DNA of 41,610 nt from Gammaproteobacteria bacterium. GTDB lineage: Bacteria; Pseudomonadota; Gammaproteobacteria; Poriferisulfidales; Poriferisulfidaceae. Under the pieces are notes generated by a model. That model made no database searches and was not told the origin of the DNA. It saw only the letters and a program-made list of their open reading frames with translations. Positions 1-8,825 of the stretch are shown one piece after another; within the stretch, counting starts at the first letter, position 1; each line of letters opens with the position of its first letter. The position numbers were made by a program, and so were the translations under genes. The stretch covers positions 1 through 41,610 of the forward strand of contig JAPONY010000029.1 of the NCBI GenBank assembly GCA_026713705.1, given 5' to 3'.

Positions 1-1
1 C

Positions 2-253
2 CGGCGCCGGCGCCTCGAGGCGACCCTCGGCTACGGGGTGCTGCACGCCCGCGGGCGGCTGGTCGGCACCCCGCATGCCGCCCTCGCCCTGTCGGACACC
101 GCGCGCGAGATCCGCCTCGGCTGGCGGCTGGACCTCGTGCGCCGGAAGGCCGTGGACTTCGGACTCGAACTGCACGGCGCGCGGCAGGAAACCCTGGACG
201 ACGACCGCCCCCCGGCATACCTCCTGCGGCTTCAGCTGGGGGCGCACTGGTAG
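2..253 (+). CDS. C-terminal end of an autotransporter-type outer-membrane beta-barrel protein (partial)
   Basis: The open frame enters from the left edge, so only about 83 C-terminal residues are visible. They alternate polar and hydrophobic residues as beta-barrel strands do: a strand containing RLGWRLDL, then FGLELHGARQE, a short DDDRPP turn, and a last strand LLRLQLGAHW. The chain ends in an aromatic residue, the usual BAM-recognition signature of outer-membrane barrels. In established families this strand-turn-strand ending with a terminal RLxAxW-like motif occurs in autotransporter-domain proteins. The passenger lies outside the window, so the function is unknown. A short perfect hairpin follows the stop codon directly. 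Confidence 0.55.
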   Translation, partial: RRRRLEATLGYGVLHARGRLVGTPHAALALSDTAREIRLGWRLDLVRRKAVDFGLELHGARQETLDDDRPPAYLLRLQLGAHW

Positions 254-270
254 GGCGGGCAGCGCCCGCC
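254..270 (+). terminator. GC-rich hairpin directly after the stop of the barrel gene
   Basis: A perfect 7-bp stem (GGCGGGC / GCCCGCC) with a 3-nt loop starts at the base after the stop codon. There is no T-run, so it is not a canonical intrinsic terminator. It may still protect or end the transcript between two convergent genes. Confidence 0.35.
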
Positions 271-463
271 ACGGCCGGACCCGGGCGGCGGCCCCCTGCG
301 GGACGGCGAACGCCCGGAGAACCCCCCGGCGAAACGACAATCCAAACATCCCCGACCGCGTCGCGACCCGGTGGCGCGAAGTGAAACGCGGCTGGGAGAG
401 CAGGGGAAAATTTTAACTTTGCGTTGACAGACGGGACGCAGCAGCCAAAAATCCGTTCCAGGC

Positions 464-1198
464 TTATTCCGAAACTGGAGCGGGCTCGTGTCGGAAACAC
501 CAAGCCGTGGGGCTGCGCACCGAATCGCCCGGTGCGGCAATGGCTTGAGGCTCCAGCAACAGCGCATAACTGTAGCTGGGGAAAACGGCCACCACCACGG
601 CATGCAGCCAAGCCGAAGGCTCCGTCTCTTTGCCCGTGGGAACCACCGTCAACGCGGTGCCAATCGACAGAAATTCCAGACTGCCTGCATCTATGCGGAC
701 CACCGGCCGAGGCAGCGTCTCATGACTCGGCCAGAACCTTGTTGCCTCCTGATGGATCGCACGCGCCGGCTCATGAACATCGGCTTCGGTCAGATCGAAA
801 GTGAGGTGCTGCGGCGGATGCAACTGCGCATCCGGAATCCATGTAAACGGTTCGACTCCATCAATGGAGAAGGCCTCCAACGCCCGGGCATGCGGCTGGT
901 CGTCATTGCCGAGTCTGGCACGCTGGATCCAATTGCGTCCGTTGATTTGCACGCGGACCAGAAGATCCCCCGGCCCCACCGGAATCGCGGGTTCGTATCC
1001 AGGCCACGGGCACCACACCTCGGGCCAGTGCTGGATCTTCTTGACGAAGCGCAGCGCCGCATTAGCCTCGGCTTCTCCCTGGCGCACCAGATAGACGTGC
1101 GGGGCATCGGCACGCAACCATTCCCCGGCCGGATCCGCCCCGAAAGAGGCGGACGCTGAACCGAAAACCAGAAAGAGAGCCAACAATGTTAGGCGCAT
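464..1198 (-). CDS. Secreted hypothetical protein, 244 aa
   Basis: I do not recognise a named family. The N-terminus MRLTLLALFLVFGSASASFGA is a clear Sec signal peptide with probable cleavage after SFGA, so the mature protein of about 224 residues should be periplasmic or secreted. No lipobox cysteine is visible. The mature part is rich in Trp and Pro, with segments such as WCPWPGYEP and FTWIPDAQL, and the middle alternates as beta structure does. No catalytic motif is visible. It is divergent from argS, with 54 bp between the two starts, and convergent with the barrel gene on its left. The ATG at 1196-1198 gives a complete signal peptide. It is likely real because the frame is long and the composition matches the neighbours. 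Confidence 0.6.
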   Translation of the reverse strand: MRLTLLALFLVFGSASASFGADPAGEWLRADAPHVYLVRQGEAEANAALRFVKKIQHWPEVWCPWPGYEPAIPVGPGDLLVRVQINGRNWIQRARLGNDDQPHARALEAFSIDGVEPFTWIPDAQLHPPQHLTFDLTEADVHEPARAIHQEATRFWPSHETLPRPVVRIDAGSLEFLSIGTALTVVPTGKETEPSAWLHAVVVAVFPSYSYALLLEPQAIAAPGDSVRSPTAWCFRHEPAPVSE

Positions 1199-1227
1199 TT
1201 ACTAATTTTAAAGCATGGCGGTACACT
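1198..1227 (+). promoter_or_regulatory. Candidate sigma-70 promoter for argS
   Basis: TTTACT at 1198-1203 and TACACT at 1222-1227 are 18 bp apart. They lie in the short AT-rich gap between the divergent hypothetical gene and argS, and would give a leader of about 20 nt. The match to consensus is only moderate. Confidence 0.35.
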
Positions 1228-1252
1228 ACGCCCCTCTCGACCTGTCGATCCC

Positions 1253-3007
1253 GTGAAAGCTACTCTTGTTGCCAACCTGACCCAGGCATGGCAGACCCTG
1301 CACCAGCAGGGCCTGCTGCCCGATGCGAACCCCGACCGCATCGAGGTCGTGTCGACCAAGGATCCCCGGCACGGTGATTACGCCTGCAACCTGGCACTGG
1401 TCCTGGCACGGGAAGCCCAACTCGATGCACGTGAACTGGCCGAACAGATCATCCGGAACCTGCCGGAAAACCCGGGCCTGCTGAAAGCGGACGTAGCCGG
1501 CCCTGGGTTCATCAACTTCCAGTTGCGAGCGGAGGCCAAGGCCGAGATTGTCGACCACATCCTGAACCAAGGCGCGAATTACGGTACCCGACCACCGGGC
1601 AGCGAGCAACGCGTCCTGATCGAATACGTCTCCGCCAACCCGACCGGCCCCCTGCATGTTGGGCATGGTCGTGGCGCCGCGCTTGGCTCCTGCCTCGCCC
1701 GGATTCTTCATGCGGCCGGCCACACGGTTGAGTGCGAATACTTCATCAACGATGCCGGGCGGCAAATGGATATCCTGGCGATCTCCGTCTGGCTGCGTTA
1801 CCTGGAACTGTGCGGCGAACCTGTCACTTTCCCCGAGGCCGGGTACCAGGGAGACTACATCCTGGATATCGCAGCCGACCGCCATCGTGCTCATGGCGAC
1901 GAGTGGCATGCTTCATTCGAGAATGTCCAGGCAGGTGCTCCGGATGACGGCCCAGACGAGGACGGGCACAACACGTACCTGGACTTCCTGATCCTGCGGG
2001 CCCGAGATTTTCTGGATGATTCCACCTGGGTGGAGCTGGTCTCGACCGCAACGGACATTCTGCTTGAGCGCATCCGTCGTGATCTGGACAATTTCGGCGC
2101 AAATTTCGACCACTGGCAATCCGAGCGCGAACTGCTGGACAACGACAGGGTCGAGAAAACCATCGCGCAGTTGCGGGCGGCCGGCCACCTGTACGAACTG
2201 GAAGGCGCCCTGTGGTTCCGCTCAAGCGAATTCGGCGACGAGAAGGACCGCGTCGTCCAGAGAAGCAACGGGCAGTGGACGTACTTTGCAACCGACATCG
2301 CCTACCATGTCGACAAGATGGCGCGCGGCTACGGCACCGCCATCAACATCTGGGGGGCCGATCATCACGGCTACGCGGGGCGGGTGCGCGCCGCCCTCCA
2401 GGCACTGGACATCGACCCGAAACGGCTGGAAATCCTGCTGGTCCAATTCGCCAACCTGTACCGGGGAAAGCAGAAAATCTCGATGTCGACACGTAGCGGG
2501 GAGTTCGTGACCCTGCAATCGCTGCAGCACGAAGTCGGCCGGGATGCGGCACGCTTCTTCTACGTCATGCGCAAATCCGACCAGCACCTGGACTTCGACC
2601 TGCAACTGGCCGCCGAACAGAGCGTGGACAACCCGGTTTATTACGTGCAGTACGCGCATGCACGAATCTGCAGCATCCTGGAACGGGCGGAGGACGAGGG
2701 CACCAGTATTCCCGAGGATCCCTGCGACCTGTCGTCGCTGACCGACGAGGGTGAGCGCGCGTTGCAGAAACAGCTGTCACGCTACCCGGACGCGGTCCTG
2801 CGCTCGGCCCAGGAGCGTGACCCGCATCACCTGACCGTCTATCTGCGCAAGCTGGCCCAGGAATTTCACGCTTACTATAATGCCGTCGCCGTGCTGGTTG
2901 ATGAATCCGCCGTGTGCCAAGCCCGGCTCCGGTTGATCATGGCAGTACGCCAGACGCTTGGAAATGGCTTGAACCTGTTGAACATCGACGCCCCTGAGAG
3001 CATGTAA
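1253..3007 (+). CDS. argS: Arginyl-tRNA synthetase
   Basis: Class I aminoacyl-tRNA synthetase that charges tRNA-Arg with arginine in the cytoplasm. At 584 residues it has the normal family length. The additional N-terminal domain (residues 1-115) is followed by the HIGH-type signature ANPTGPLHVGHGRGA with HVGH at 135-138. The KMSKS loop is represented by KISMSTRSGEF, and the C-terminal DALR anticodon-binding domain includes the YVQYAHARICSI segment. The start is a GTG with no obvious Shine-Dalgarno sequence, and alignment with family N-termini supports it. The TAA stop shares one base with the ATG of the SPOR gene, so the two are translationally coupled. This arrangement is common in gammaproteobacteria. 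Confidence 0.97.
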   Translation: MKATLVANLTQAWQTLHQQGLLPDANPDRIEVVSTKDPRHGDYACNLALVLAREAQLDARELAEQIIRNLPENPGLLKADVAGPGFINFQLRAEAKAEIVDHILNQGANYGTRPPGSEQRVLIEYVSANPTGPLHVGHGRGAALGSCLARILHAAGHTVECEYFINDAGRQMDILAISVWLRYLELCGEPVTFPEAGYQGDYILDIAADRHRAHGDEWHASFENVQAGAPDDGPDEDGHNTYLDFLILRARDFLDDSTWVELVSTATDILLERIRRDLDNFGANFDHWQSERELLDNDRVEKTIAQLRAAGHLYELEGALWFRSSEFGDEKDRVVQRSNGQWTYFATDIAYHVDKMARGYGTAINIWGADHHGYAGRVRAALQALDIDPKRLEILLVQFANLYRGKQKISMSTRSGEFVTLQSLQHEVGRDAARFFYVMRKSDQHLDFDLQLAAEQSVDNPVYYVQYAHARICSILERAEDEGTSIPEDPCDLSSLTDEGERALQKQLSRYPDAVLRSAQERDPHHLTVYLRKLAQEFHAYYNAVAVLVDESAVCQARLRLIMAVRQTLGNGLNLLNIDAPESM

Positions 3008-3591
3008 TGGCGGCCCCCAAAAAACGCACAGCAGCCCCAAAACGACGCCCCGCGACTCCCAAGCGGCGGCCGACCGCCAAAAAACGCAGGCCCCTGCCCC
3101 CGTGGTTCCTGCTCGGTGGCGGTCTGCTGGTCGGCATTGCCAGCGTGCTGGTATTCAACGTGGCGAAAGAAGTGGAGTGGGGCAACTTGTGGGGCGAAAT
3201 CCCGTCACCCAAAACAACTTCGTCGGAGCCGGCGACAACCCCGCGGTTCGACTTCTATACCATCCTGCCCAGCCAGGAGGTCGTGGTGCCCGACCGGGAA
3301 CCACCCGCCAAAAATAAAGAGCAGCCGGACGACAAGAAAACCAAGCCCGTGCCCAAAGGCGTTTATTACCTTCAGGCGGGATCCTTCCGTAAAATCGACG
3401 AGGCCAACAGCATGAGGGCCCGGGTCATCCTGCTCGGGACCGAAGCCTCCATCCAGTCCGTCACCATGGACCGCGACACCTGGCACCGGGTCCGGGTCGG
3501 GCCCTACAAGGACCCCGCTCGGCTGCGCGAGGTCCGCCAGCGGCTACGCGACAACAAGATCGAGACGCTGCTGATCCGCGCCCACAAGTAG
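3007..3591 (+). CDS. SPOR-domain membrane protein (FtsN-like)
   Basis: A bitopic inner-membrane protein of 194 residues. The cytoplasmic N-terminus is strongly basic (repeats of KKR/KRRP, residues 1-30). One transmembrane helix follows (about 32-52, PWFLLGGGLLVGIASVLVFNV), then a proline/lysine-rich periplasmic linker and a C-terminal SPOR domain (about 118-194, starting GVYYLQAGSF). SPOR domains bind glycan strands stripped of stem peptides at the septum, so a role in cell division or wall remodelling is expected. Order and topology match FtsN, but FtsN is usually longer, and I do not see the FtsA/FtsI-activating regions clearly enough to assign the name. It is transcribed with argS. Confidence 0.85.
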   Translation: MAAPKKRTAAPKRRPATPKRRPTAKKRRPLPPWFLLGGGLLVGIASVLVFNVAKEVEWGNLWGEIPSPKTTSSEPATTPRFDFYTILPSQEVVVPDREPPAKNKEQPDDKKTKPVPKGVYYLQAGSFRKIDEANSMRARVILLGTEASIQSVTMDRDTWHRVRVGPYKDPARLREVRQRLRDNKIETLLIRAHK

Positions 3592-3596
3592 CACGG

Positions 3597-3806
3597 CTAC
3601 TGCGCCTGAACTTCCCCTTCGACCACCACGCCCAACGGCGAGGATGGAGACTGATCCCCGTAATCGGTCAGATCCTCCAGCGTACAGCGCAACCGCAGGG
3701 GGACGCCTTCCCCCAGAAGTGCCAAGTGCCGGACGATGGCCTCGTCCGCCTGCACCCCGAATCGTTTCAGCAACATTCGAATATCTTTCCGGTTCTCTTC
3801 GCTCAT
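3597..3806 (-). CDS. Small DUF6494-like protein
   Basis: A protein of 69 residues beginning MSEENRKDIRMLLKRFGV. The pattern is a short amphipathic helix (IRxxLKxFGV), a second helix, then beta strands ending VVVEGEVQ. This fits my memory of DUF6494 proteins (helix FLKKVGI..., terminal VVEGEI). The open frame extends upstream to 3854, but the ATG at 3804-3806 has a good GGGAG Shine-Dalgarno six bases upstream and family-like N-terminal residues, so I chose it. It is convergent with the argS operon, five bases from the SPOR stop, and divergent from fur. The function is unknown. Confidence 0.6.
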   Translation of the reverse strand: MSEENRKDIRMLLKRFGVQADEAIVRHLALLGEGVPLRLRCTLEDLTDYGDQSPSSPLGVVVEGEVQAQ

Positions 3807-3933
3807 CCGTATCTCCCGCGGGGATCTCCCGAATTCAGTCTTCACACAGGTCAATTGTAGACGGCGGGCAATGGCCTCGCCAGGCCTCGCCTATGCTAGA
3901 GTATGAAATTCCCCGATTGGTCAAGATTCTCCC

Positions 3934-4350
3934 ATGTCCAGCGACGACGGATTGCGCAAGGCGGGCCTCAAAAGCACCGTCCCCCGGCTGAAGATACTGG
4001 CCGTGCTGGAGCACAGCGATGTGCGCCACATGTCGGCCGAGGATCTCTATCGCAGGCTGCTGGATGCCAACGAAGACATCGGGCTTGCGACCGTGTACCG
4101 GGTCCTGACCCAGTTCGAGCAGGCGGGCCTGGTGGTCCGGCACAACTTCGATGCGGGCCGGGCCGTCTACGAGCTCAACGACGAATCGCCGCACGAGCAC
4201 CTGATCTGCACGGAGTGCAACGCCGTCATCGAGTTCGAGGACCAGGAACTCGCCGAACACCTCCGGGACGTCACCCGGCAGGAGCAGTTCGACCTGCAGA
4301 GCCACTCTCTGTATCTGTACGGCGTCTGTAGCGCCTGCCAGGAAAAGTAG
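3934..4350 (+). CDS. fur: Ferric uptake regulator Fur
   Basis: Iron-dependent transcriptional repressor of 138 residues, the usual Fur length. The N-terminal winged helix starts LRKAGLKSTVPRLKIL, and its recognition helix region is IGLATVYRVLTQF (residues 49-61). The metal-binding C-terminal domain carries HEHLICTEC (C92, C95) and VCSAC (C132, C135), the structural zinc cysteines, plus the regulatory His/Glu cluster. The TxPR pattern and HEH motif favour Fur over Zur or PerR. A small winged-helix gene lies 20 bp downstream on the same strand, and a TonB-dependent receptor lies beyond it on the opposite strand, both plausible for an iron-handling locus. Confidence 0.95.
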   Translation: MSSDDGLRKAGLKSTVPRLKILAVLEHSDVRHMSAEDLYRRLLDANEDIGLATVYRVLTQFEQAGLVVRHNFDAGRAVYELNDESPHEHLICTECNAVIEFEDQELAEHLRDVTRQEQFDLQSHSLYLYGVCSACQEK

Positions 4351-4370
4351 AGCCCGCCGCCGCAGGGCTC

Positions 4371-4634
4371 ATGTCTAAGGCTGGTGAAGGGGAACGACTG
4401 CTTGAAGAAGCGGTGCTGGAGGTGCTTTTCAAGGCCAGACAGAGCGGCGAGGCAAGTGTCGGGGCAACCGAAATAGCACGACGAGCGGGAATTTCTGAAG
4501 GGTCGTATCCGGCATTTTCCGGTGCCTTCGTCAATGGTGCGCTTGGCAATCTGTATAAGGCCGGTAAGGTCGAACCGGATAGACAAGGCAGAACTAAGTG
4601 GAGACTTGTCAATCCATCCAGATCAATCCCCTAG
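4371..4634 (+). CDS. Small winged-helix protein
   Basis: A protein of 87 residues of unknown function. ASVGATEIARRAGISEG reads as a helix-turn-helix, and the end (LYKAGKVEPDRQGRTKWRLV) resembles the beta-wing of a winged helix. It starts 20 bp after fur, so it may be cotranscribed, and it ends 18 bp before the convergent receptor gene. There is no strong Shine-Dalgarno sequence before the ATG. It could be a regulator or a small DNA-binding accessory protein. The HTH reading comes from pattern only. Confidence 0.5.
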   Translation: MSKAGEGERLLEEAVLEVLFKARQSGEASVGATEIARRAGISEGSYPAFSGAFVNGALGNLYKAGKVEPDRQGRTKWRLVNPSRSIP

Positions 4635-4651
4635 CCGACCCAACGCCGCGT

Positions 4652-6973
4652 TCACCACTCCCAGTTGACCCGGGCGTAGATGTTGCGCCCCGGCCCCGGC
4701 AGGCGCTCGCCGACTGCCAAGTCTCCCCCGCTGACCCGGTTGAAGCCGTTCATGTGATCGACGTACATGCGGTCCGTCAGGTTCTCCACGCCGGCAGACA
4801 GCCTGAAGCCCATGGACGGATGCGTGTACTCGGTGCGCAGGTTGTACAGCGCATACCCGGAAGTCGGCCGGTTGTGATTGTTGCCGCTTTGGGGATCGTC
4901 CAGCAAAAGCTGCGAGATCTTGGACTGGCGCGCCGCCCAATCCACTTCGACCGACACGATCCAGTCGTCCAGGGTGCGCGAGACGGACATCAGGCCCCGT
5001 AGCGGCGGCATACGGTAGATGTTGTCGTCCCGGATCGTCCGGGTTGTCTTGCTTGTCGTCCCATCCTCCAGTTCGATCACCCTTTCCTGGCTCTCGAAGG
5101 ACTCGCGCAGCTTGCCGCGCACGTAACTGACCGTGCCGTCCAACCGCCAATCATCCGTCAGCGGAAATCCGAATACCGCATCGGCCCCGTAGAACTCGGC
5201 GTCGACATTCGCGAACTGGATCGGAGTGGGATCGCCGTTGAGCACGCTGCTGACCCGGATCAGGTGTTCGTCCGTGGCCGGGATCCCGGTGATGTAGTCG
5301 TCGACCCTGCGCGCGAAGACCCGCGGAGAGAATTTCCTGCCGCTGTCTTCCCAGTTCAACCCCAGTTCGATCTGCCAGGAATCCTCGGGTTTTAAGTTGA
5401 TGTCGCCGACGTAGTTGTTGCCGTCGCCCAGGCCTGCATTGATCTCAAGCGGAACCCACAGGTAGCGTTCCATGTAGGCCGGCGCCCGGGTCTTGTGAGC
5501 CAGGCCGAATTCAAGGTCGGTCGATTCGCCCCAGTCGTAGCGCAACACGGCAGTCGCATCGATCTCGGTGTCATCCTGACTGCGATCCGCCCGGTTGAAG
5601 CGACCGCTGAGCATGCCGACCGACATGGCCGGAGGGGGCATCCAGTCCGCCGGCGTCAAAGTGGGGTCGTCGCACCCTCTCATGGCAAGGGATCCGTTCG
5701 AACCGTACTTGGGATGCTCGCCGCTGGCGTTGACCCTGAGCAGCATCTCGCAGGTCGGCCGGAAATGCTGGACGGAATCGGCATCCGTGCGCGTATGGTG
5801 CACCCGTACGCCGAATTTTCCACTCCACGGGCCTGTGAGATCACCGCTCCACTCGATAAACGCCCCGTACTCGTCCGTCGTCGCATCATCGAAATTCTCG
5901 ACGAAGAAAGGGGGCGCATCCGGATCGTAGACCGTTGCCCCGCTTTCGCTCTGCCTGAAATCCAGCCCCATGCGCAAGGTTCCCTCTCCCCAGGGATGGC
6001 TCCCGATCAGTTTTCCTCCGATCGACAGCCCGTCGACCAACACCAGGCGCTTGTCGGTCCCGCGAAACGGCGGCAGGATGTTGGCCTGGCTGAAGTCCGG
6101 CGGGTCGCGCAGGGCGTAGTTGGACATGTCGTGATCGGTTTCCTGGTAGTGGATCTGCACCTCCATGTGCCACTCCCCGACATCGCCGTGGTAGCGCAGA
6201 TTCATCAGGTCCGTGTGGTAGAAGTGGATGTCCATCGGCAGGGCCGGCACGCCGGCATTCCCCGTATTGTTCCGGGCATAGTCGAACATCAGCTCGCCGC
6301 GATCAAACTGCTGGCCCGTGCCAAACCCGAAGAAATCGCGCTTGTAATGGGAAGTCCGGATTTTTATGTCCGCGCTGTTCGTCTCGTCGCCCTGGTCGTG
6401 TGCCCCGTACAGGTGGTACCGGGCGCGATCGTTCGACACCGCCAGGAACACGCTTGCGCTGTTGCCGTCATTGAATGAAAGGTTGTCCGCCGTGACCCGC
6501 CCATGAAATTCGTAATCCTCGGACAAGCTGTAGCGGCTGGTGTACGAAAGCGCGTCGATGTAGCCGCCAATCGCAGAACCTGACCCCACCGGCGCAATGC
6601 CGCGATGCACCTGCACCGAATCCATGAGGGAACTGGGCATGTAATGCAGCGGGCTGTCCATCCAGGCAGGTCCGGCCGTATGCGGCTGGCGGCCATCCAG
6701 ATGGGTCTGAACCCGGTAGGTGTGCAGGCCCCGGTATTGCGGGATACTGGTCAGGGCGCCGTTGCGACTGACCGCGCCGCCGGGTGCCAGGCGGATCAGG
6801 TTGGGGGTGTCCGTCGGAACGCCGGCATGCTGGAATACCGCCCTGGAACCAAAGACCGTGATGATTTCCTGCGCATGGACGGCTGCCGTCGTGAACAGGA
6901 ATGCCGTAACGGCCAGCAGGCCCGAGAGGGAAAAGCCGCATATCTGCATGCAGATCATTCCACAATGCGCCAT
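4652..6973 (-). CDS. TonB-dependent outer-membrane receptor
   Basis: A protein of 773 residues from the chosen start. The signal peptide (MAHCGMICMQICGFSLSGLL... ending VHAQ) is followed by a plug domain, with TFGSRAV-like early strands and VQVHRGIAPVGSGSAIGGYID as the conserved plug signature. A 22-strand barrel ends with the aromatic terminus NIYARVNWEW. The ORF runs to 7003, but ATG 6971-6973 has GGAGAG seven bases upstream, so that start is preferred. It imports a metal complex or other scarce ligand using TonB energy. Segments such as DHDMSNYALRDPP resemble OprC/NosA-type copper receptors, and the signal region is rich in Met and Cys, but siderophore receptors cannot be excluded. No convincing Fur box is visible upstream. 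Confidence 0.88.
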   Translation of the reverse strand: MAHCGMICMQICGFSLSGLLAVTAFLFTTAAVHAQEIITVFGSRAVFQHAGVPTDTPNLIRLAPGGAVSRNGALTSIPQYRGLHTYRVQTHLDGRQPHTAGPAWMDSPLHYMPSSLMDSVQVHRGIAPVGSGSAIGGYIDALSYTSRYSLSEDYEFHGRVTADNLSFNDGNSASVFLAVSNDRARYHLYGAHDQGDETNSADIKIRTSHYKRDFFGFGTGQQFDRGELMFDYARNNTGNAGVPALPMDIHFYHTDLMNLRYHGDVGEWHMEVQIHYQETDHDMSNYALRDPPDFSQANILPPFRGTDKRLVLVDGLSIGGKLIGSHPWGEGTLRMGLDFRQSESGATVYDPDAPPFFVENFDDATTDEYGAFIEWSGDLTGPWSGKFGVRVHHTRTDADSVQHFRPTCEMLLRVNASGEHPKYGSNGSLAMRGCDDPTLTPADWMPPPAMSVGMLSGRFNRADRSQDDTEIDATAVLRYDWGESTDLEFGLAHKTRAPAYMERYLWVPLEINAGLGDGNNYVGDINLKPEDSWQIELGLNWEDSGRKFSPRVFARRVDDYITGIPATDEHLIRVSSVLNGDPTPIQFANVDAEFYGADAVFGFPLTDDWRLDGTVSYVRGKLRESFESQERVIELEDGTTSKTTRTIRDDNIYRMPPLRGLMSVSRTLDDWIVSVEVDWAARQSKISQLLLDDPQSGNNHNRPTSGYALYNLRTEYTHPSMGFRLSAGVENLTDRMYVDHMNGFNRVSGGDLAVGERLPGPGRNIYARVNWEW

Positions 6974-7115
6974 AGGAAACTCTCCTTGCAAGTCCCTGGA
7001 CAATCAAAAGGCCGATCAGAGCCCTAAAGCTCCGGTCAGCCGGATAAAACGGGGTGCCCGAAGGCTTCGACCCCGGACAACCGGCGGCAATCGTACCAAA
7101 TAAGGAAGGCCGGGC

Positions 7116-8825
7116 CTAACGGCCGCCCGCCTCCAGCCACAGGCACTGGTACGGCGCCAGCATCAGCTCCAGGTGGCGGCGGAGAACCCGAATGCGATTT
7201 TTCCCGATCAGGTCGTCCACCGTGCGCGGCTGCCCCAGCGGATGCGTGTCCAGATGTACGCGTTGCGGGTGTGGCGTGATGTTGCAGAGCACCAGAATCT
7301 TCTGCCGGGGCGATTCCCGCACCAGGCCGAGGAATCCCGAGCCGAGAGCCAAGGGCGTCATCGATGCCCGCGGTGCGAACGCGGGCTGCGCAGCACGCAA
7401 ACGGATCAGGCCCAGCAAGGCCTCCAGCACCTCCCGGCGCGGGTGCCCCGGTTCGTCCAGCTGCCGTTCGAGCTCCGCCCGGTCCAACTGCCCGCGGTTG
7501 ATCGAGCGCACGCGCCCGGTCTCGCGCACTTTCTCCTCGTCGTTCGGTGAAGCCAGCAAGCTGTGGATGTAGAAGGCCGGGATTCCCGGCAACGACAGAA
7601 GGATCGTGTGCGCACACAGCATCCGGGCGATCTGGAAATCGTCCTCGCCGAAGCGGGTGCCGCGCAGGGCATCGAACAGCGTGATGTTGATTTCATAGGG
7701 GTGCTCGCGGCCGTCGTCACCCACCCGGGTGCTAATCTGCCCGCCGAAGCGGCGCATCGTCTGCAGGAGATCTTCCAGTTCCTCCGGGGTGACGATCCGC
7801 TCGACCGGACGCACGCCGATGCCGTCGTGGGACGCGATGAAATTCAGGAACGTGCAACCCGGCGGCAACTCCGGCCAATCGCGGAGCCACCGGTTCAGGT
7901 AGACGGAGCTGCCGCGATGCAGGGCCTGCAGCACCAAGGACGGTAGCGCGAACTGGTAGACCAGGTCCGCTTCGTCTCCCGTACCGAAGTAGCTCAGGTT
8001 CTCGTGCTGCGGGACGTTGGTTTCGGTGATCAGCCGGCAGGCCGGCGCATACTCCCCGAGAATCGCATGGAGCAACCGGATGACCCGGTGCGTCTGAGGC
8101 AGATGGATGCAAGTCGTCCCGGGTTCCTTCCACAGATAAGCGACCGCATCCAGCCGCAGCAGGCGTGTGCCAGCGGCCACATACTGCGCCATTACGTCGA
8201 CGATTTCGAGCAAAACCTCCGGGTTGCGGTAGTTGAAGTCCAACTGGTCGTCGCTGAACGTGGTCCAGACCCCGCGGCTCCGCGGGTCGTTCGGCAGCGG
8301 AGTGATTAATGGGGTTGCCCGTGGTCGGACGACCTTGGAAGTGTCCATTGCCGAATCCACCACATGAAACCAGGGTTCCGCGCTGGCATCTCCGGACCAC
8401 AGGCGCTGAGCCAGCGGGTGTTCCCGCGAACAGTGATTAAGCACCAGGTCGGTCATCAGGTCGAATTCCCTGGCGATCCGGGAAACATCCTCCCAGCCTC
8501 CCAGGTCGGGGCGCACCTCCCGGTAGGACGAGATCGCGAAGCCGTCATCCGAGGTAAACGGGAAATAGGGAAGCAGATGCACGGCGCTGAACGCGTCCTG
8601 CAGGTGGGCTTCCAGAAAATCGGCCAGGGTGCGCAGCGGCGCCACCCCGGGTTCGGTCAGGGTATCGGCATAGGTGATCAGCAGCGTGTCTTTCTCCGAC
8701 CACTCCCGGTCCGGGCGGCGCGGTGCATACGCATGCCGCGCAAAGCTCTCGCCGATCCTTTGCTGCAGCGCATCCGCGTCCGCCTCCGGGTACAGCGCCC
8801 GGAGATGCTTGGAAATGACGTTCAT
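7116..8825 (-). CDS. GH13_18 sugar phosphorylase (glucosylglycerate/glucosylglycerol phosphorylase type)
   Basis: A protein of 569 residues with the alpha-amylase-type barrel of the sucrose-phosphorylase subfamily. The nucleophile lies in RLLRLDAVAYLWKEPGTTC (D226), the acid/base in RLITETNVPQHEN (E268) and the transition-state Asp in NFIASHDGIGV (D334). Sucrose phosphorylases have a different sequence after the nucleophile. The YLWKEPGTTCIHLPQTH form is what I recall from the glucosylglycerate phosphorylase branch (YcjM-like), so reversible phosphorolysis of a glucosylated compatible solute is inferred; substrate choice is not proven. The ORF extends upstream inside queG, but the ATG at 8823-8825 overlaps the queG stop by four bases (ATGA), the usual translational coupling. 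Sucrose phosphorylase itself remains possible. Confidence 0.85.
   Translation of the reverse strand: MNVISKHLRALYPEADADALQQRIGESFARHAYAPRRPDREWSEKDTLLITYADTLTEPGVAPLRTLADFLEAHLQDAFSAVHLLPYFPFTSDDGFAISSYREVRPDLGGWEDVSRIAREFDLMTDLVLNHCSREHPLAQRLWSGDASAEPWFHVVDSAMDTSKVVRPRATPLITPLPNDPRSRGVWTTFSDDQLDFNYRNPEVLLEIVDVMAQYVAAGTRLLRLDAVAYLWKEPGTTCIHLPQTHRVIRLLHAILGEYAPACRLITETNVPQHENLSYFGTGDEADLVYQFALPSLVLQALHRGSSVYLNRWLRDWPELPPGCTFLNFIASHDGIGVRPVERIVTPEELEDLLQTMRRFGGQISTRVGDDGREHPYEINITLFDALRGTRFGEDDFQIARMLCAHTILLSLPGIPAFYIHSLLASPNDEEKVRETGRVRSINRGQLDRAELERQLDEPGHPRREVLEALLGLIRLRAAQPAFAPRASMTPLALGSGFLGLVRESPRQKILVLCNITPHPQRVHLDTHPLGQPRTVDDLIGKNRIRVLRRHLELMLAPYQCLWLEAGGR

Noticed and set aside
488-1159. 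Long plus-strand ORF opposite the secreted hypothetical gene
   Set aside because: The minus-strand frame has a signal peptide and normal composition; this one is Arg/His/Pro-rich shadow sequence.
5495-6478. 327-codon plus-strand ORF inside the TonB receptor
   Set aside because: It is the antisense of a clearly recognisable barrel gene, with no Shine-Dalgarno sequence and no recognisable motifs.
6974-7115. Fur box or cobalamin riboswitch before the TonB receptor
   Set aside because: The gap is only about 140 bp, with no GATAATGAT-like palindrome and no B12-box-like sequence.
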